A stretch of DNA of 64,000 bases from Hymenobacter sp. APR13 (GCF_000737515.1 NZ_CP006587.1:248001-312000); one strand, 5' to 3'; shown: positions 44,301-51,362, counted from the stretch's first letter. Notes: generated by a model not told the origin, from the sequence alone. Numbers and translations are program-made.

Positions 44301-44535
44301 TACCGCTAACGCCCGTCACGTTCGACGAGGCCAGCCAGCCAGCTACCGGCACCTGGGACCGTTTAAAGTAAACATTGGTGCTACCACCCGAATTTATGGC
44401 TGATGCGGTATAGCCGTTGGCCGGCAGCAAGTCGGTGCCCGTTTCTTCAAATGACTGCTGTTGCAGCAGGGTCTGGGCCCTTGCCCCCAGCGTAGTGAGC
44501 AGAAACAGACAAAATAGTAGTGGTTTGAATCTCAT
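38314..44535 (-). CDS. Giant T9SS-exported surface protein (adhesin-like)
   Basis: A 2,073-residue secreted protein. After a signal peptide ('MRFKPLLFCLFLLTTLGARA') come two similar beta-rich modules ('FEEFAFDNIRVYG' and 'NDFAFDQIEVTA' ends), a cadherin-like part, an FN3-like stretch ('TATSAVLGGNVTSDGGATV'), several Ig-like repeats of the type 'PIPFTVTFSENVSGFVAGDV' and 'IPFSVSFSQSVGTSFTDADV', a LamG-like domain ('YSQVAWIKPATGTG', 'GEWHYVGATYTGATLTIYLD') and a T9SS module plus sorting end ('LALYPNPASRRTHLTGARAN'). It is last in a five-gene minus-strand run after a formyltransferase and three tail-collar proteins. The start at 44535 begins the signal peptide; ATG 44547 adds four residues. Confidence 0.87.
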   Translation of the reverse strand: MRFKPLLFCLFLLTTLGARAQTLLQQQSFEETGTDLLPANGYTASAINSGGSTNVYFKRSQVPVAGWLASSNVTGVSGTAANPAGSWLWAAEGVNRNASPGAKSVTLNPLNVTGKSGLYVVVAMADANSSVSWEKADQIRVQYRFEGTGNFITIWQFVGNNPTNPDRLQQDKSPLDGTADAGGPILTQALTDYRFDIPATGNNLEVRVELDFEGFSEEFAFDNIRVYGAAAASGAPVLAGIEGSPLAYTEGQTATQITSGLTVADADNATLSSATVRISSGNNSSEDRLAFTGDGTTGNIAAAAYNSATGTLALTSAGSTATLAQWQSALRKVTYQNIDAADASTAPRTVAFTVTDPSGTASNTQSRSISISAGLDPIGPLPYIVTFEETDGEGKLYQSNTFVASPGIQFLRTTSNPHNTGGNNSPTTFSGLSGSGYWFGENTAQTDNPSAVKNGTLTTRQISATGLTGINFAIRLGASTASTTWQTTDYFKLYYRTGGSGAWTAFASWRGTGTGVGGAGVMRQDTNPDAAPGSAAPTGTQLTTALSTFNFPLPALSGQSIVEFQLVLVNASSNNDFAFDQIEVTASPAVTTAAASSITATSAVLGGNVTSDGGATVTGRGVVYSSTNPTPTVGGANTTTDANGTGTGTFSETIAGLTAGTTYYVAAYATNTAGTSYGVVRSFTTPTTVVSIVRADANPNNAASVRFTVTFANPVTGVNTNNFGLTFTGSFTTFGSVSSVSGSGTTYTVTVNTGTGDGTIKLTMPNATGITPGVSNLPFTDGQTYDIDKTRPTVAVSSTAGTSGSTTTTTPIPFTVTFSENVSGFVAGDVTVINGSITGNAVNGTSPGTVYTFTVTPATAGTATTVAVPANVAQDAAGNFNTAAPASYSITYNQPSTTVASVTRLLPSPTATTQVRYRVVFAASITGITTSNFSLTTSGLTGAGISSVSGSGTTYTVTANTGTGNGTLTLNVQNGTGISPTVTNVPYTSGEQYSIIKSFAAAPQLSLRGAGSPTGNNDVTAFVDLVQVVLSGTSTTVTNGLQNGSFETNNVSAGSFLYQQDGVTATPWTFSTQAGVSRNGAGGFGSTAPAGGGDAVALLQSFNGTNGSIAQNLAVPTGSYQVNLTAVQRTNQTSDQVVNMFLVEGGNTVFIGSFEPATTYQAFTSAAFSVTAPALTATVSSTAAATDGTTVTSPIPFSVSFSQSVGTSFTDADVTVTNGTVTTGSFSGSGAGPYTFTVTPTTFGTATTVSLAAGVAQDANNTLNSASNAYSVTYNQPQTASPVVTVPSNGGTTNSTPNSFGSAVVGSTVRVYIDGVQVGAAVTPNSSGAWIRTYSGLPAQTSGTHTIYATAQLPGQLVSAPSPTNTFTVQVPATYSSSAAAQASTARVVAGSTNQAILQVAIVIGGGPDAPISATSFTFTTNGSTSPADIAAARVYYTGTNSTFATTNQFGSATANPNGSFTITGTRQLVTGTNYFWLVYDVAAGATNGNVLDATAPSFTLFDGSFPSTRNPSNPAPAGNRQIVRSTRVAGTALRFSGDATPGYVDFSASTSPAPTLNTGTGGAYSQVAWIKPATGTGNTTYYVLGNGTGNSAAPYIYVTGNGRLGAGFGTGSAAFSVQTGPNTVSAGEWHYVGATYTGATLTIYLDGENVGSIGASGTPAATRVNFIGNNAASASNNFPGDIDEVSQWSRALGQIEFRRMRHLTLTGTELGLVSYMQFNDSGTTTLDVLANATGTLTGATRVTSTAPVSSGTFNLQVVAANTIYNFPGTNVSMAFTGVTGSSETVVFRLDGQPLGTQPSAVGLQRTYTPAYWIVNKYTGGTFASANVTYTLTPADISAADAATPANLKLFKRESNADGAFDAPISATAANATAGTVTFPVTSFSQTVIGTFGSSPLPVELVRFDAKAQDADGLLAWTTAQEKNSAYFEVESSTDGKDFRAIGRVAGQGTTAQRHEYEWLDRNLSRYAAAIVYYRLRQVDNDGTASFSQVRTVAVAEALRTNLALYPNPASRRTHLTGARANSAVQVFDALGRLVFTAQADAAGQATLTLPEGLPVGVYVVRTGAQAQRLIVE

Positions 44536-44609
44536 AGATGTCTCCAAAAAAGTGTTCGTGCGTGCTGCCAGCCCGGTTAGCGGGGCAAACAGCCTTCAAA
44601 GATAAGGGG

Positions 44610-45569
44610 TTAAGTCAGTTGGACTTGCGGGAGCACCGCGGCGGCCGTAGCCGGCAATGTACCCAGCACTTCTCCGGGCTGAATACCCAGGTTTGCCAGC
44701 TGACCACCCGTGAAAAAGCCCTCTTCAAGGGCTACCATGTCAAGTTGAAGTACCTGGCCCGCGCCGCAGGCGACTAGTAGGGCCTGGCCGGGCGTGGCCA
44801 GCACCACGGTACCGGGTGCCGCGTCCACGGTTTCGGGCCGGGGCGTAGCGCCCAGAACGCGTAGCGGCTGCCCGCGCAGGGCGGCCAGGGCCCCGCGGTT
44901 CCAGGGGTTGGCGGCCCGTACCAGTCGAGCAATGGCCTCGGCCGGTTCCTGCCAGACGATGCACAGGTCGGCTAGGGAGGGGCGCGGCCAGTAGCGGGCC
45001 GCGGCCTCGTCCTGCGGGTGGCCGGGGGCACCCGTGCGCAGAGCCTCCAGCAGCGCCCGGCCCGTAGCCACGGCGGCCAGGGCCAGCTGGGCGCGGTGCA
45101 GCCCGTGGGTGTCGTGCGGCCCGATGGGCACGGGCGTTGCCGCCAGCACCGGGCCTGTATCGAAATCGGCTTCCATGCGGTGGGCCGTCACGGCCCCGGC
45201 CGCTTCGCCGTTGCGCAGCTGCCAGAACGTGGGCTCCGGGCCGCGGTAGTCGGGCAGCGCCGCGAAATGAACGTTGATAAAGCCCTGAGGCGGCACCGCC
45301 AGCACGGCGGCCGGAATGCGCCAGGGAAAGGTGAGAACCAGCGCGGCCGTGGGCTGCAGGGCCGTGAGCCAGCTGGTCAGCTCCTCGGCCAGCCCGGCCC
45401 GCGACAACCGGCGCGGGGCCATGCCGGCCTGCGTCAGCCACTGGTGAATCTGTTCGGTTTCTTCGCGGCCACTGGCGGGCACCGCCACGCCGGCTACCAC
45501 GCCCTGCGCGAGCAGGTCCTGAAGTAGGGGCCAGCCCAGTAGGCTGCTGATGATGACGGCTACGCGCAT
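44610..45569 (-). CDS. Formyltransferase family protein (Fmt-like)
   Basis: A 319-residue protein of the N10-formyl-THF transferase family. The triad is visible as Asn and His in 'GFINVHFAALPDYRGPEPTF' and Asp in 'HRMEADFDTGPVLAATPVP'. A C-terminal OB-like part ('RLVRAANPWNRGALAALRGQ') resembles methionyl-tRNA formyltransferase, but the active-site wording differs ('DYRG' in place of the Fmt 'KWRG'). It may be the fmt gene or a sugar/protein formyltransferase; its place between surface proteins favours the latter. ATG 45569 is chosen by family; 45647 adds a hydrophobic stretch without similarity. Confidence 0.8.
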   Translation of the reverse strand: MRVAVIISSLLGWPLLQDLLAQGVVAGVAVPASGREETEQIHQWLTQAGMAPRRLSRAGLAEELTSWLTALQPTAALVLTFPWRIPAAVLAVPPQGFINVHFAALPDYRGPEPTFWQLRNGEAAGAVTAHRMEADFDTGPVLAATPVPIGPHDTHGLHRAQLALAAVATGRALLEALRTGAPGHPQDEAAARYWPRPSLADLCIVWQEPAEAIARLVRAANPWNRGALAALRGQPLRVLGATPRPETVDAAPGTVVLATPGQALLVACGAGQVLQLDMVALEEGFFTGGQLANLGIQPGEVLGTLPATAAAVLPQVQLT

Positions 45570-45691
45570 TGCAATTGGGAAAGGAAAAGGAAAAAGCAGA
45601 GGGCAAGGGGGCAAAACCGCATAACCACCCGCCGCAGCCCCGGCCAAAACAGCAGGGCAGGCCGCGCCGGGTGGTTGTCGGACGGGCGGAA

Positions 45692-46228
45692 TCAGGAGCG
45701 CGAAGGGTACATGCCCACCAGCGCAATAACGTAGTTGAGGGCCAGCACCGGCATGCGGTTTTCGTGGCCCTGGCCGTTGCCCGTTACGCCCGTGCTGCCT
45801 GCCAAGGGGCCCGACAGCATGGTGGTGTCACCGGGGCCGGCGCTGTACTGCTGTGCCGCGCCTTTGGCCGGAAAGCCGCCCACGGGGCTGGTTTCTTCTA
45901 CTTCAGCCGAGGTTTGCAGCGTGCCGGTAAAGGCGTGGGTATGGGTCGGAATCTGGTTGACCGTCAGCGACACCGCCTCGTTGCCGGCCGCCATGCCCTG
46001 CACGTAGCTGGAGCCGCCCGGTAGCTGGCCGGTGCCCACCGGAACGCGGCTGCGCAGGTCGGGCAGAGCAAAGGTCGACTGGCCGTTGCCGCCAAACTGG
46101 GTGCCCAGCAGCGAAAACAGGGCCTGATTGGAATTGACGGGCAGCAGCTGGCCGTTACAGAAGGCCCAGCCTTTGGGCGCGTAGCTGCTGGAAATGATGC
46201 GAATCTCGCCGAGGTATGGTTCGTCCAT
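45692..46228 (-). CDS. Phage tail-collar domain protein (MdpB-like), copy 1
   Basis: A 178-residue protein of the tail-collar family ('microcystin-dependent protein' type). It shows 'YAPKGWAFCNGQLLPVNSNQ', 'FGGNGQSTFALPDLRSRVPV' and 'QIPTHTHAFTG' with the His-rich turn, as well as the C-terminal 'NRMPVLALNYVIALVGMYPS'. There is no signal peptide or phage neighbour. The role in bacteria is unsettled. It is third in the tandem trio when read on the minus strand and is followed, 122 nt later, by the formyltransferase. Confidence 0.88.
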   Translation of the reverse strand: MDEPYLGEIRIISSSYAPKGWAFCNGQLLPVNSNQALFSLLGTQFGGNGQSTFALPDLRSRVPVGTGQLPGGSSYVQGMAAGNEAVSLTVNQIPTHTHAFTGTLQTSAEVEETSPVGGFPAKGAAQQYSAGPGDTTMLSGPLAGSTGVTGNGQGHENRMPVLALNYVIALVGMYPSRS

Positions 46229-46270
46229 GAGGAAAAGTCAGAAGAGAGATGAGGGAATTCAGCCGCTTGC

Positions 46271-46822
46271 TTACTGCTGAGGTGGGTAAATGCCGTACAG
46301 GCTGATGATGTAGTTCAGCGCCAGCACGGGCTGAATGTTAGTGTGGGGCTGGCTGCCCGGATTGGGCTGGGCAATGCCGCTGATGGCATTGGGGCTGAGC
46401 GTTTGGTTTTCGCCCGCCGCAGTGGTGTAAGGGGCCGCAGGGTTAGGGGCGGGGTAGGCACCTTTAGGGTCGGCGGTGAGCGTGCCACCGGAGGCGGCCG
46501 CCATCTTCGAGGCAAACGGGTGCTGGTGGGGCGGCACGTTGGTGGTGTTCAGCGTCACGTTTTCGGTGCCGGCCTGCGCGCCCAGCGGGTACGCGCTCAG
46601 GCCCGGCCCGGCGGACCCGCCCTGGCAGCCCACGACCAGCCGGCTCTGCAGGTTGGGCAGGTTGAAGGTGGTTTGCCCGTCGCCGCCGTAGGTCGTGCCG
46701 ATTAGGGTAAACAGGGTATCGTACTCGGAAATGGCCATGCTCTGGCCGTTGCAGAAAGCCCAGCCCTCGGGCGCGTAGTTGAAGGCGACGGCCCGAATCT
46801 CGCCGATGTAAGGAGTTGACAT
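46271..46822 (-). CDS. Phage tail-collar domain protein (MdpB-like), copy 2
   Basis: A 183-residue paralogue of its neighbours, with 'YAPEGWAFCNGQSMAISEYD', 'YGGDGQTTFNLPNLQSRLVV' and 'NVPPHQHPFASKM'. The C-terminal 'QPVLALNYIISLYGIYPPQQ' again matches. The gap to copy 1 is 42 nt. All share a 'GEIR' start, so the trio arose by tandem duplication and divergence. Start ATG 46822. Confidence 0.88.
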   Translation of the reverse strand: MSTPYIGEIRAVAFNYAPEGWAFCNGQSMAISEYDTLFTLIGTTYGGDGQTTFNLPNLQSRLVVGCQGGSAGPGLSAYPLGAQAGTENVTLNTTNVPPHQHPFASKMAAASGGTLTADPKGAYPAPNPAAPYTTAAGENQTLSPNAISGIAQPNPGSQPHTNIQPVLALNYIISLYGIYPPQQ

Positions 46823-46858
46823 GCGCGGTAGCTTGAGAAGATAAGAGGAAGGCGCGCC

Positions 46859-47398
46859 TTATGGGCGCGGCGGGAACACGCCTTGCAGGGCAATGCAGTA
46901 GGCGAGCCCTAGGAAGGGCATGCGGTTTTCGTGCGGCTGGTTGCCGCCTACCGGGGCCGTAGTACCGCTGAGCAGGTTGGCCATGTTGCCGTTATCGGGC
47001 TCAGAGCCGTACTGCTCGGCGTTCGGCGCCGTCGAAGCATAGAAGTTGCTTTGGGGCGTGCTGGCAGTGCCACGGGCGCTATTGGCGGCCACCGGAGCCG
47101 TTAGGCCGTGGCTGTGCATGGCCAGTTCCAGCGGCTTCAGCGTAACGCTTTCCATACCCGTGGCCGTACCCTGCGGGTATTGTGACAAGCCCGGCCCCTG
47201 GCCCATGCCCACGATGGCGCGGCCGCGCAGGTCGGGCAAACCGAAGGTGTTTTGTCCATCACCGCCGTAGCGCGTGCCCAGCAGCGAAAACAGCGCCGTG
47301 TAGGAGCGAATGGCAAGCAACTGGCCCTGGCAGGCTGCCCAGTTATTGGTCGTGAAAGTGTAAGGCATCAGGCGAATTTCGCCTACAAAAGGGTCCAT
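46859..47398 (-). CDS. Phage tail-collar domain protein (MdpB-like), copy 3
   Basis: A 179-residue member ('MDPFVGEIRLMPYTFTTNNW', 'YGGDGQNTFGLPDLRGRAIV', 'ELAMHSHGLTAPVAANS'), first in the run. It lies 36 nt before copy 2. ATG 47398 is chosen because 'MDPFVGEIR' matches the sister starts; the frame upstream (to 47503) has no similarity. Its promoter must lie in the AT-rich stretch upstream. Confidence 0.88.
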   Translation of the reverse strand: MDPFVGEIRLMPYTFTTNNWAACQGQLLAIRSYTALFSLLGTRYGGDGQNTFGLPDLRGRAIVGMGQGPGLSQYPQGTATGMESVTLKPLELAMHSHGLTAPVAANSARGTASTPQSNFYASTAPNAEQYGSEPDNGNMANLLSGTTAPVGGNQPHENRMPFLGLAYCIALQGVFPPRP

Positions 47399-48037
47399 AA
47401 AGATGGTTTGGGAAAGAAGATGGAGGAAAGAAACCCTTCGCGGGTAGATACAATGCTTTGTCGTATGAGTCTCAGGTACCGGCCAGTGGGCCATGCAAGT
47501 CACCGGCGAATACCGCTGCTACCCGGGCTCTATGGGTCGCGGGTGCCACAATCACAATACTGCTCGCTGCTGCTGAAATGGCGGCGCGCCTGTATTTCGC
47601 CGCGGCAGAGGCCGCTTGTACTATCAGGGAGGAGAGAAGTGCCGGGCAGCAGCGCATCTTGATTATGTACTAAATACTACTATTCAAAAGAAACACCAGC
47701 GGGACCAATAGACAGAGCAAAACACGACCATACCGACGGAATAAATCAGTCAGGCACTGGCTTCGATAAAATTAGGTGTGGCAGGGTAGCAGCGCAGTAC
47801 TCAGCAGGCAGTTCTGAAAACTGAATACTGCATTACATTCTCATTGCAAGAAACATACCTCCCATAATAGGAAATAGCGCAGGAACTATGTTCTTCCAAG
47901 AGGCTACAAATATGCCTAGAAATTTCTGCCTTGTGCTACGCAGTTTACCCATTGCCATATTGGTTTTTAAGTATTATTTATTAATGCCAACATATCATTA
48001 TGCCAAGATTCTATAATTATACTTGTGGAAAATCTCG
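47399..48037. other. Long AT-rich intergenic region
   Basis: About 640 bases between copy 3 of the tail-collar genes and the lipoprotein gene. Apart from a possible 41-codon gene at 47833-47958, no RNA, repeat or longer gene is recognised. The composition shifts from GC-rich to AT-rich around 47.68 kb, which is unusual for this genome. Confidence 0.5.
47833..47958 (-). CDS. Possible 41-residue small protein
   Basis: ATG 47958 to TAA 47833 encodes 41 residues: a basic start ('MAMGKLRSTRQKFLGIFVAS') followed by a hydrophobic, Met-rich end ('WKNIVPALFPIMGGMFLAMR'). The layout, positive then hydrophobic, suits a small membrane protein. A chance frame in AT-rich sequence of this length is quite possible, and no start signal is clear. 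Confidence 0.3.
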   Translation of the reverse strand: MAMGKLRSTRQKFLGIFVASWKNIVPALFPIMGGMFLAMRM

Positions 48038-48783
48038 TTACCTAGCATTTATATTTTTGCAAACAAAGTTGTGCCCTTTTAGCCAGCTTTTCAGCAGGTG
48101 CTCATCAGCGGAAATACGGCCTACCACGCGGTATTTGGAACGTAAAGCCACAGAAGTAGTAGCATCCTCATTTACCACTTGCCCTTCGTCTAGATACGTG
48201 GAGTGAATGAACCGCACCTCTTGGCCCGTCACCCGCAGAACCCCACATGGAAGTCTAGCCCCACGATATACAAACCGTCGCCGAGTTGTTGCATTTGCGC
48301 CACGAAGCTCCGCTGGGGCACGAGGCGGTAGCGCCGGATGTGGGCTTCGTCGGTGAGGTTCTGGATCAGCTTTTCGGAAGTGGTTTTGGCCAGCGCCACC
48401 CGGTTTAGGCGCAGGCCGGCGTCGCGCAGGGTGGTTGTCACGAAGTAGCCGCAGGCAATGGAATTCTGCTGCGGTTGCTGGGTGGTGCCGTAGAACGCCC
48501 ACGGCGTGCCGTACCACGCCGGCCAGATAACGGTATCGAGGCTGGCCACGAGCAGCTGCCGGGCCTGTTGCAGCACCGCCGCTTTCTGCGCGGCCGTGCG
48601 GGCCTGCCGGTAGCGCGCCGCCAGCGCCGTGCGCTGGGCTGCCAACTCAGCCACCCGCGGCCCATACTCGGCCGCCGCCGCCGGATCGGGGCTGGTGTGG
48701 GCCACAGTGGTGGCAGCCGGCGCATCAGAATGGCAGGCGGCGGCGAGCAGCGCCAATGGGAGCAGCAGATATTTCGGCAACAT
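48038..48783 (-). pseudogene. NlpC/P60-like lipoprotein gene with a one-base frameshift
   Basis: Two frames combine into a ~248-residue lipoprotein. The first gives the signal and lipobox ('LLPLALLAAACHSDAPAATT'), a helical region, 'SIACGYFVTTTLRDAGLRLN' with the likely catalytic Cys, and 'GLYIVGLDFHVGF' with the likely His, then stops at 48229. The second frame continues as 'LRVTGQEVRFIHSTYLDEGQ' and on to 'KSWLKGHNF'. One more base near 48236-48240 (reading TTC CTG in place of TTCTG) joins them. The Cys/His order suggests an NlpC/P60-type peptidase acting on cell wall. Loss or sequence error cannot be separated here. Confidence 0.72.
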
Positions 48784-48930
48784 AGCAGAGGCGTATAGCG
48801 CGGAGTGATAAGGTAACGTGGGGCAGCGCCGTTATTGCATTATCGAGCCATCGGCTTTTACTATTCTACCGCTGCGCAGAATAATCCGGCACGGGCGAAG
48901 CAAGCTGAACAATCCGCCCGCTTGCCGCCT

Positions 48931-48938
48931 TACCTTCG
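48931..48938 (+). promoter_or_regulatory. Candidate -7 box before the GNAT gene
   Basis: TACCTTCG, the same variant as at 13964-13971, lies 53 nt before the start codon. No clear -33 box is seen. Confidence 0.25.
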
Positions 48939-48991
48939 CGTGGCCGCTGCGCTGGCCGACCTCGCCAGACGGCTTTTTTCCTGCTTATTTC

Positions 48992-49528
48992 ATGATCCGA
49001 CTCGAATACTTCACCCCGGCCGACTTTCCGCAGCTTATCGACTGGATTACCGATCCTAAGCTGCTTATGAACTGGTCGGGCTCTTTGTTTAGCTTTCCCC
49101 TCACCGAAGACAAGCTGGCCTGGTACCTCGAAGACACCAACGACCCCGCCACCTCCGACGCGCTGGTGTATAAGGCCATCGAAACCAAGACCGGTGAGGT
49201 GGTGGGCCACATTTCGCTGGGCGGCATCAGCCGCAAAAACAGCGCCGCCCGCATCAGCCGGGTGCTGGTCGGCAACAGCACGGCGCGGCGGCGCGGCATC
49301 TGCCAGGGCATGATGCAGGCCATCCTGCGCATCGGCTTCGAAGACTTGGGCTTGCACCGCATCGACCTGGGCGTGTACGATTTCAACACGGCCGCCATCC
49401 GCTGCTACGAGAAGGCCGGCATGCAGCAGGAAGGCCTCTCGCGCGACATTCTGCGCTACGAAGGCGAGTACTGGAGCCTCATCGAAATGAGTATGCTCGA
49501 GCACGAGTGGCGCGCCCTGCAGGGCTAA
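48992..49528 (+). CDS. GNAT family acetyltransferase
   Basis: A 178-residue N-acetyltransferase of the RimJ/RimL-like group. 'RISRVLVGNSTARRRGICQG' holds the acetyl-CoA binding turn (Arg-Arg-Gly), and 'DLGLHRIDLGVYDFNTAAIR' with 'CYEKAGMQQEGLSRDILRY' is the usual second half. It transfers acetyl from acetyl-CoA to an amine, often a protein N-terminus or small molecule. ATG 48992 gives the family start; the longer frame to 48818 overlaps the promoter region. Confidence 0.88.
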   Translation: MIRLEYFTPADFPQLIDWITDPKLLMNWSGSLFSFPLTEDKLAWYLEDTNDPATSDALVYKAIETKTGEVVGHISLGGISRKNSAARISRVLVGNSTARRRGICQGMMQAILRIGFEDLGLHRIDLGVYDFNTAAIRCYEKAGMQQEGLSRDILRYEGEYWSLIEMSMLEHEWRALQG

Positions 49529-49639
49529 ACCCAGCCCGGCAATACCTTTTTCCGGCCTCCGCACGTACCGTATCCGGGCCGCTCGGGCGGCAGCGCGCTG
49601 TTGCGTCTGCGCCGGGCGGCTGTTTCCGTCTCTATCCTC

Positions 49640-51175
49640 ATGAGCACACCTGCCTCCGACCTTACTACCAACACTACTACTACCGATGTCGTCCTGATTG
49701 GGGCCGGCATCATGAGCGCCACGCTGGGGCTGATGCTTAAGGAGCTGGACCCCAGCCTGACCATCACCATCCTGGAGCGCCTCGACGTGGCCGCCGCCGA
49801 AAGCTCCGACGCCTGGAACAACGCCGGCACCGGCCACTCGGCCTTCTGCGAGCTGAACTACACGCCCGAAAAGCCCGACGGCACCATCGACATCAGCAAG
49901 GCCCTCAAAATTGCCGAGCAGTTCGAGGAAAGCAAGCAGTTCTGGGCCTACCTTACCGAGCAGTACAGCGTCAAGGAAATCCAGCGCTTCATCAACCACA
50001 TTCCGCACATCAGCTTCGTGTGGGGCGAGGAAAACGTGGAGTACCTGCGCAAACGCCACGCGGCCCTTACGCAGTCGGCCTTGTTCGAGGGCATGGAGTT
50101 CAGCACCGACCCCGCCGAGCTGCGCGCCTGGATGCCGCTGGTGATGGAGGGCCGCGACCCGCAGCAGCCCGTGGCCGCCACCCGCATGGACCTGGGCACC
50201 GACGTGAACTTCGGCTCGCTCACGCGCGGCATGTTCTATCTGCTGCAGGAAAAGCCCGGCGTGACCATGCACTTCCACCACGACGTGCAGAAGCTGCGCC
50301 GCAAAGACGACGGCACCTGGAGCGTGAAAGCCGAAGACCGCACCACCGGCCAGACGATGAAAGTGCGGGCCCGGTTCGTGTTCATCGGGGCCGGCGGCGG
50401 CTCGTTGCCGCTGCTTGAGAAGTCGGGTATTCCGGAGGCCGACGGCTTCGGGGGCTTCCCGGTGAGCGGGCAGTGGCTGAAGTGCACCAATCCCGCCGTC
50501 ATTGCCCGCCACGACGCCAAGGTCTACGGCAAAGCCAGCGTCGGCTCGCCGCCTATGTCGGTGCCCCACCTCGACTCACGCATGATTGACGGCCGCAAGG
50601 AACTGCTGTTCGGGCCCTACGCCGGCTTCAGCACCAAATTCCTGAAAACCGGCTCCTACCTCGATTTGCCCGGCTCCATCCAGCTCAGTAACCTGCGCCC
50701 CATGATTATGGCGGGCCTGAAAAACCTGCCGCTCACCAAGTACCTCATCCAGCAGGTGCGCCAGTCGCCGCAGGATCGGGTGGCGGCTCTGCGCGAGTAT
50801 CTGCCCGAGGCCAAGTCGCAGGACTGGGAGCTGGCCGTGGCCGGCCAGCGCGTGCAGGTTATCAAGAAAGATGAAAAGCAGGGCGGCGTGCTGGAATTCG
50901 GCACCGAGGTAGTCACCAGCGCCGACGGCTCCATTGCGGCGCTGCTGGGCGCTTCGCCCGGCGCCTCTACGGCCGTCAGTATCATGGTACATCTGGTGCA
51001 GAAGTGCTTCCCGCAGCAGGCCGCCTCGCCGGAGTGGCAGCAGAAATTCCATGAGATGCTGCCCTCGTTCGGGCAGTCGTTGGCCACCAAGCCCGAGCTG
51101 GTAGCCGAAGTGCGGGCCCGCACCAGCAAGGTGCTGGGGTTGGTAGAGCCCGCCTCGCAACAGGCTGGCAGATAA
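49640..51175 (+). CDS. mqo: Malate:quinone oxidoreductase
   Basis: A 511-residue FAD enzyme that oxidises malate to oxaloacetate and passes electrons to quinone at the inner membrane. The FAD site 'DVVLIGAGIMSATLGLMLKE' is followed by 'SDAWNNAGTGHSAFCELNYT', 'VTMHFHHDVQKLRRKDDGTW', 'FIGAGGGSLPLLEKSGIPEA' and 'LFGPYAGFSTKFLKTGSYLD', all Mqo signatures. Length is normal and no membrane helix is expected. ATG 49640 is chosen; 49601 lacks similarity. A long inverted repeat follows. Confidence 0.95.
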   Translation: MSTPASDLTTNTTTTDVVLIGAGIMSATLGLMLKELDPSLTITILERLDVAAAESSDAWNNAGTGHSAFCELNYTPEKPDGTIDISKALKIAEQFEESKQFWAYLTEQYSVKEIQRFINHIPHISFVWGEENVEYLRKRHAALTQSALFEGMEFSTDPAELRAWMPLVMEGRDPQQPVAATRMDLGTDVNFGSLTRGMFYLLQEKPGVTMHFHHDVQKLRRKDDGTWSVKAEDRTTGQTMKVRARFVFIGAGGGSLPLLEKSGIPEADGFGGFPVSGQWLKCTNPAVIARHDAKVYGKASVGSPPMSVPHLDSRMIDGRKELLFGPYAGFSTKFLKTGSYLDLPGSIQLSNLRPMIMAGLKNLPLTKYLIQQVRQSPQDRVAALREYLPEAKSQDWELAVAGQRVQVIKKDEKQGGVLEFGTEVVTSADGSIAALLGASPGASTAVSIMVHLVQKCFPQQAASPEWQQKFHEMLPSFGQSLATKPELVAEVRARTSKVLGLVEPASQQAGR

Positions 51176-51197
51176 CCTCAGAACGTCCTTTAACCTT

Positions 51198-51301
51198 AGA
51201 ACGTCATTCCGAGCGGAGCGAGGAATCTCGCGTGCTGATGTTGTGGTAGTAATCCCAACGTCAGCACGCGAGATTCCTCGCTCCGCTCGGAATGACGTTC
51301 T
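51198..51301. repeat. Long inverted repeat, CATTCCGAGCGGAGCGAGGA family
   Basis: Arms of 45 nt (51198-51242 and 51257-51301) pair nearly perfectly with a 14-nt centre. The inner part CTCGCGTGCTGATGTTGT is shared with the 6905 element. To its right ATGACGTTC recurs twice more (to ~51330), as if the arm end had been copied. Confidence 0.92.
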
Positions 51302-51362
51302 GTATTATGACGTTCTGCGTTATGACGTTCGGTGTTGCCTTTCCCAACTCCACCCCACCTAC

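Noticed and set aside
45692..47398. Prophage remnant because of tail-collar proteins
   Set aside because: No other phage structural, integrase or lysis gene lies near; the family is common outside phages.
48818..48991. Long N-terminal extension of the GNAT frame
   Set aside because: It covers the promoter-like region and has no family similarity.
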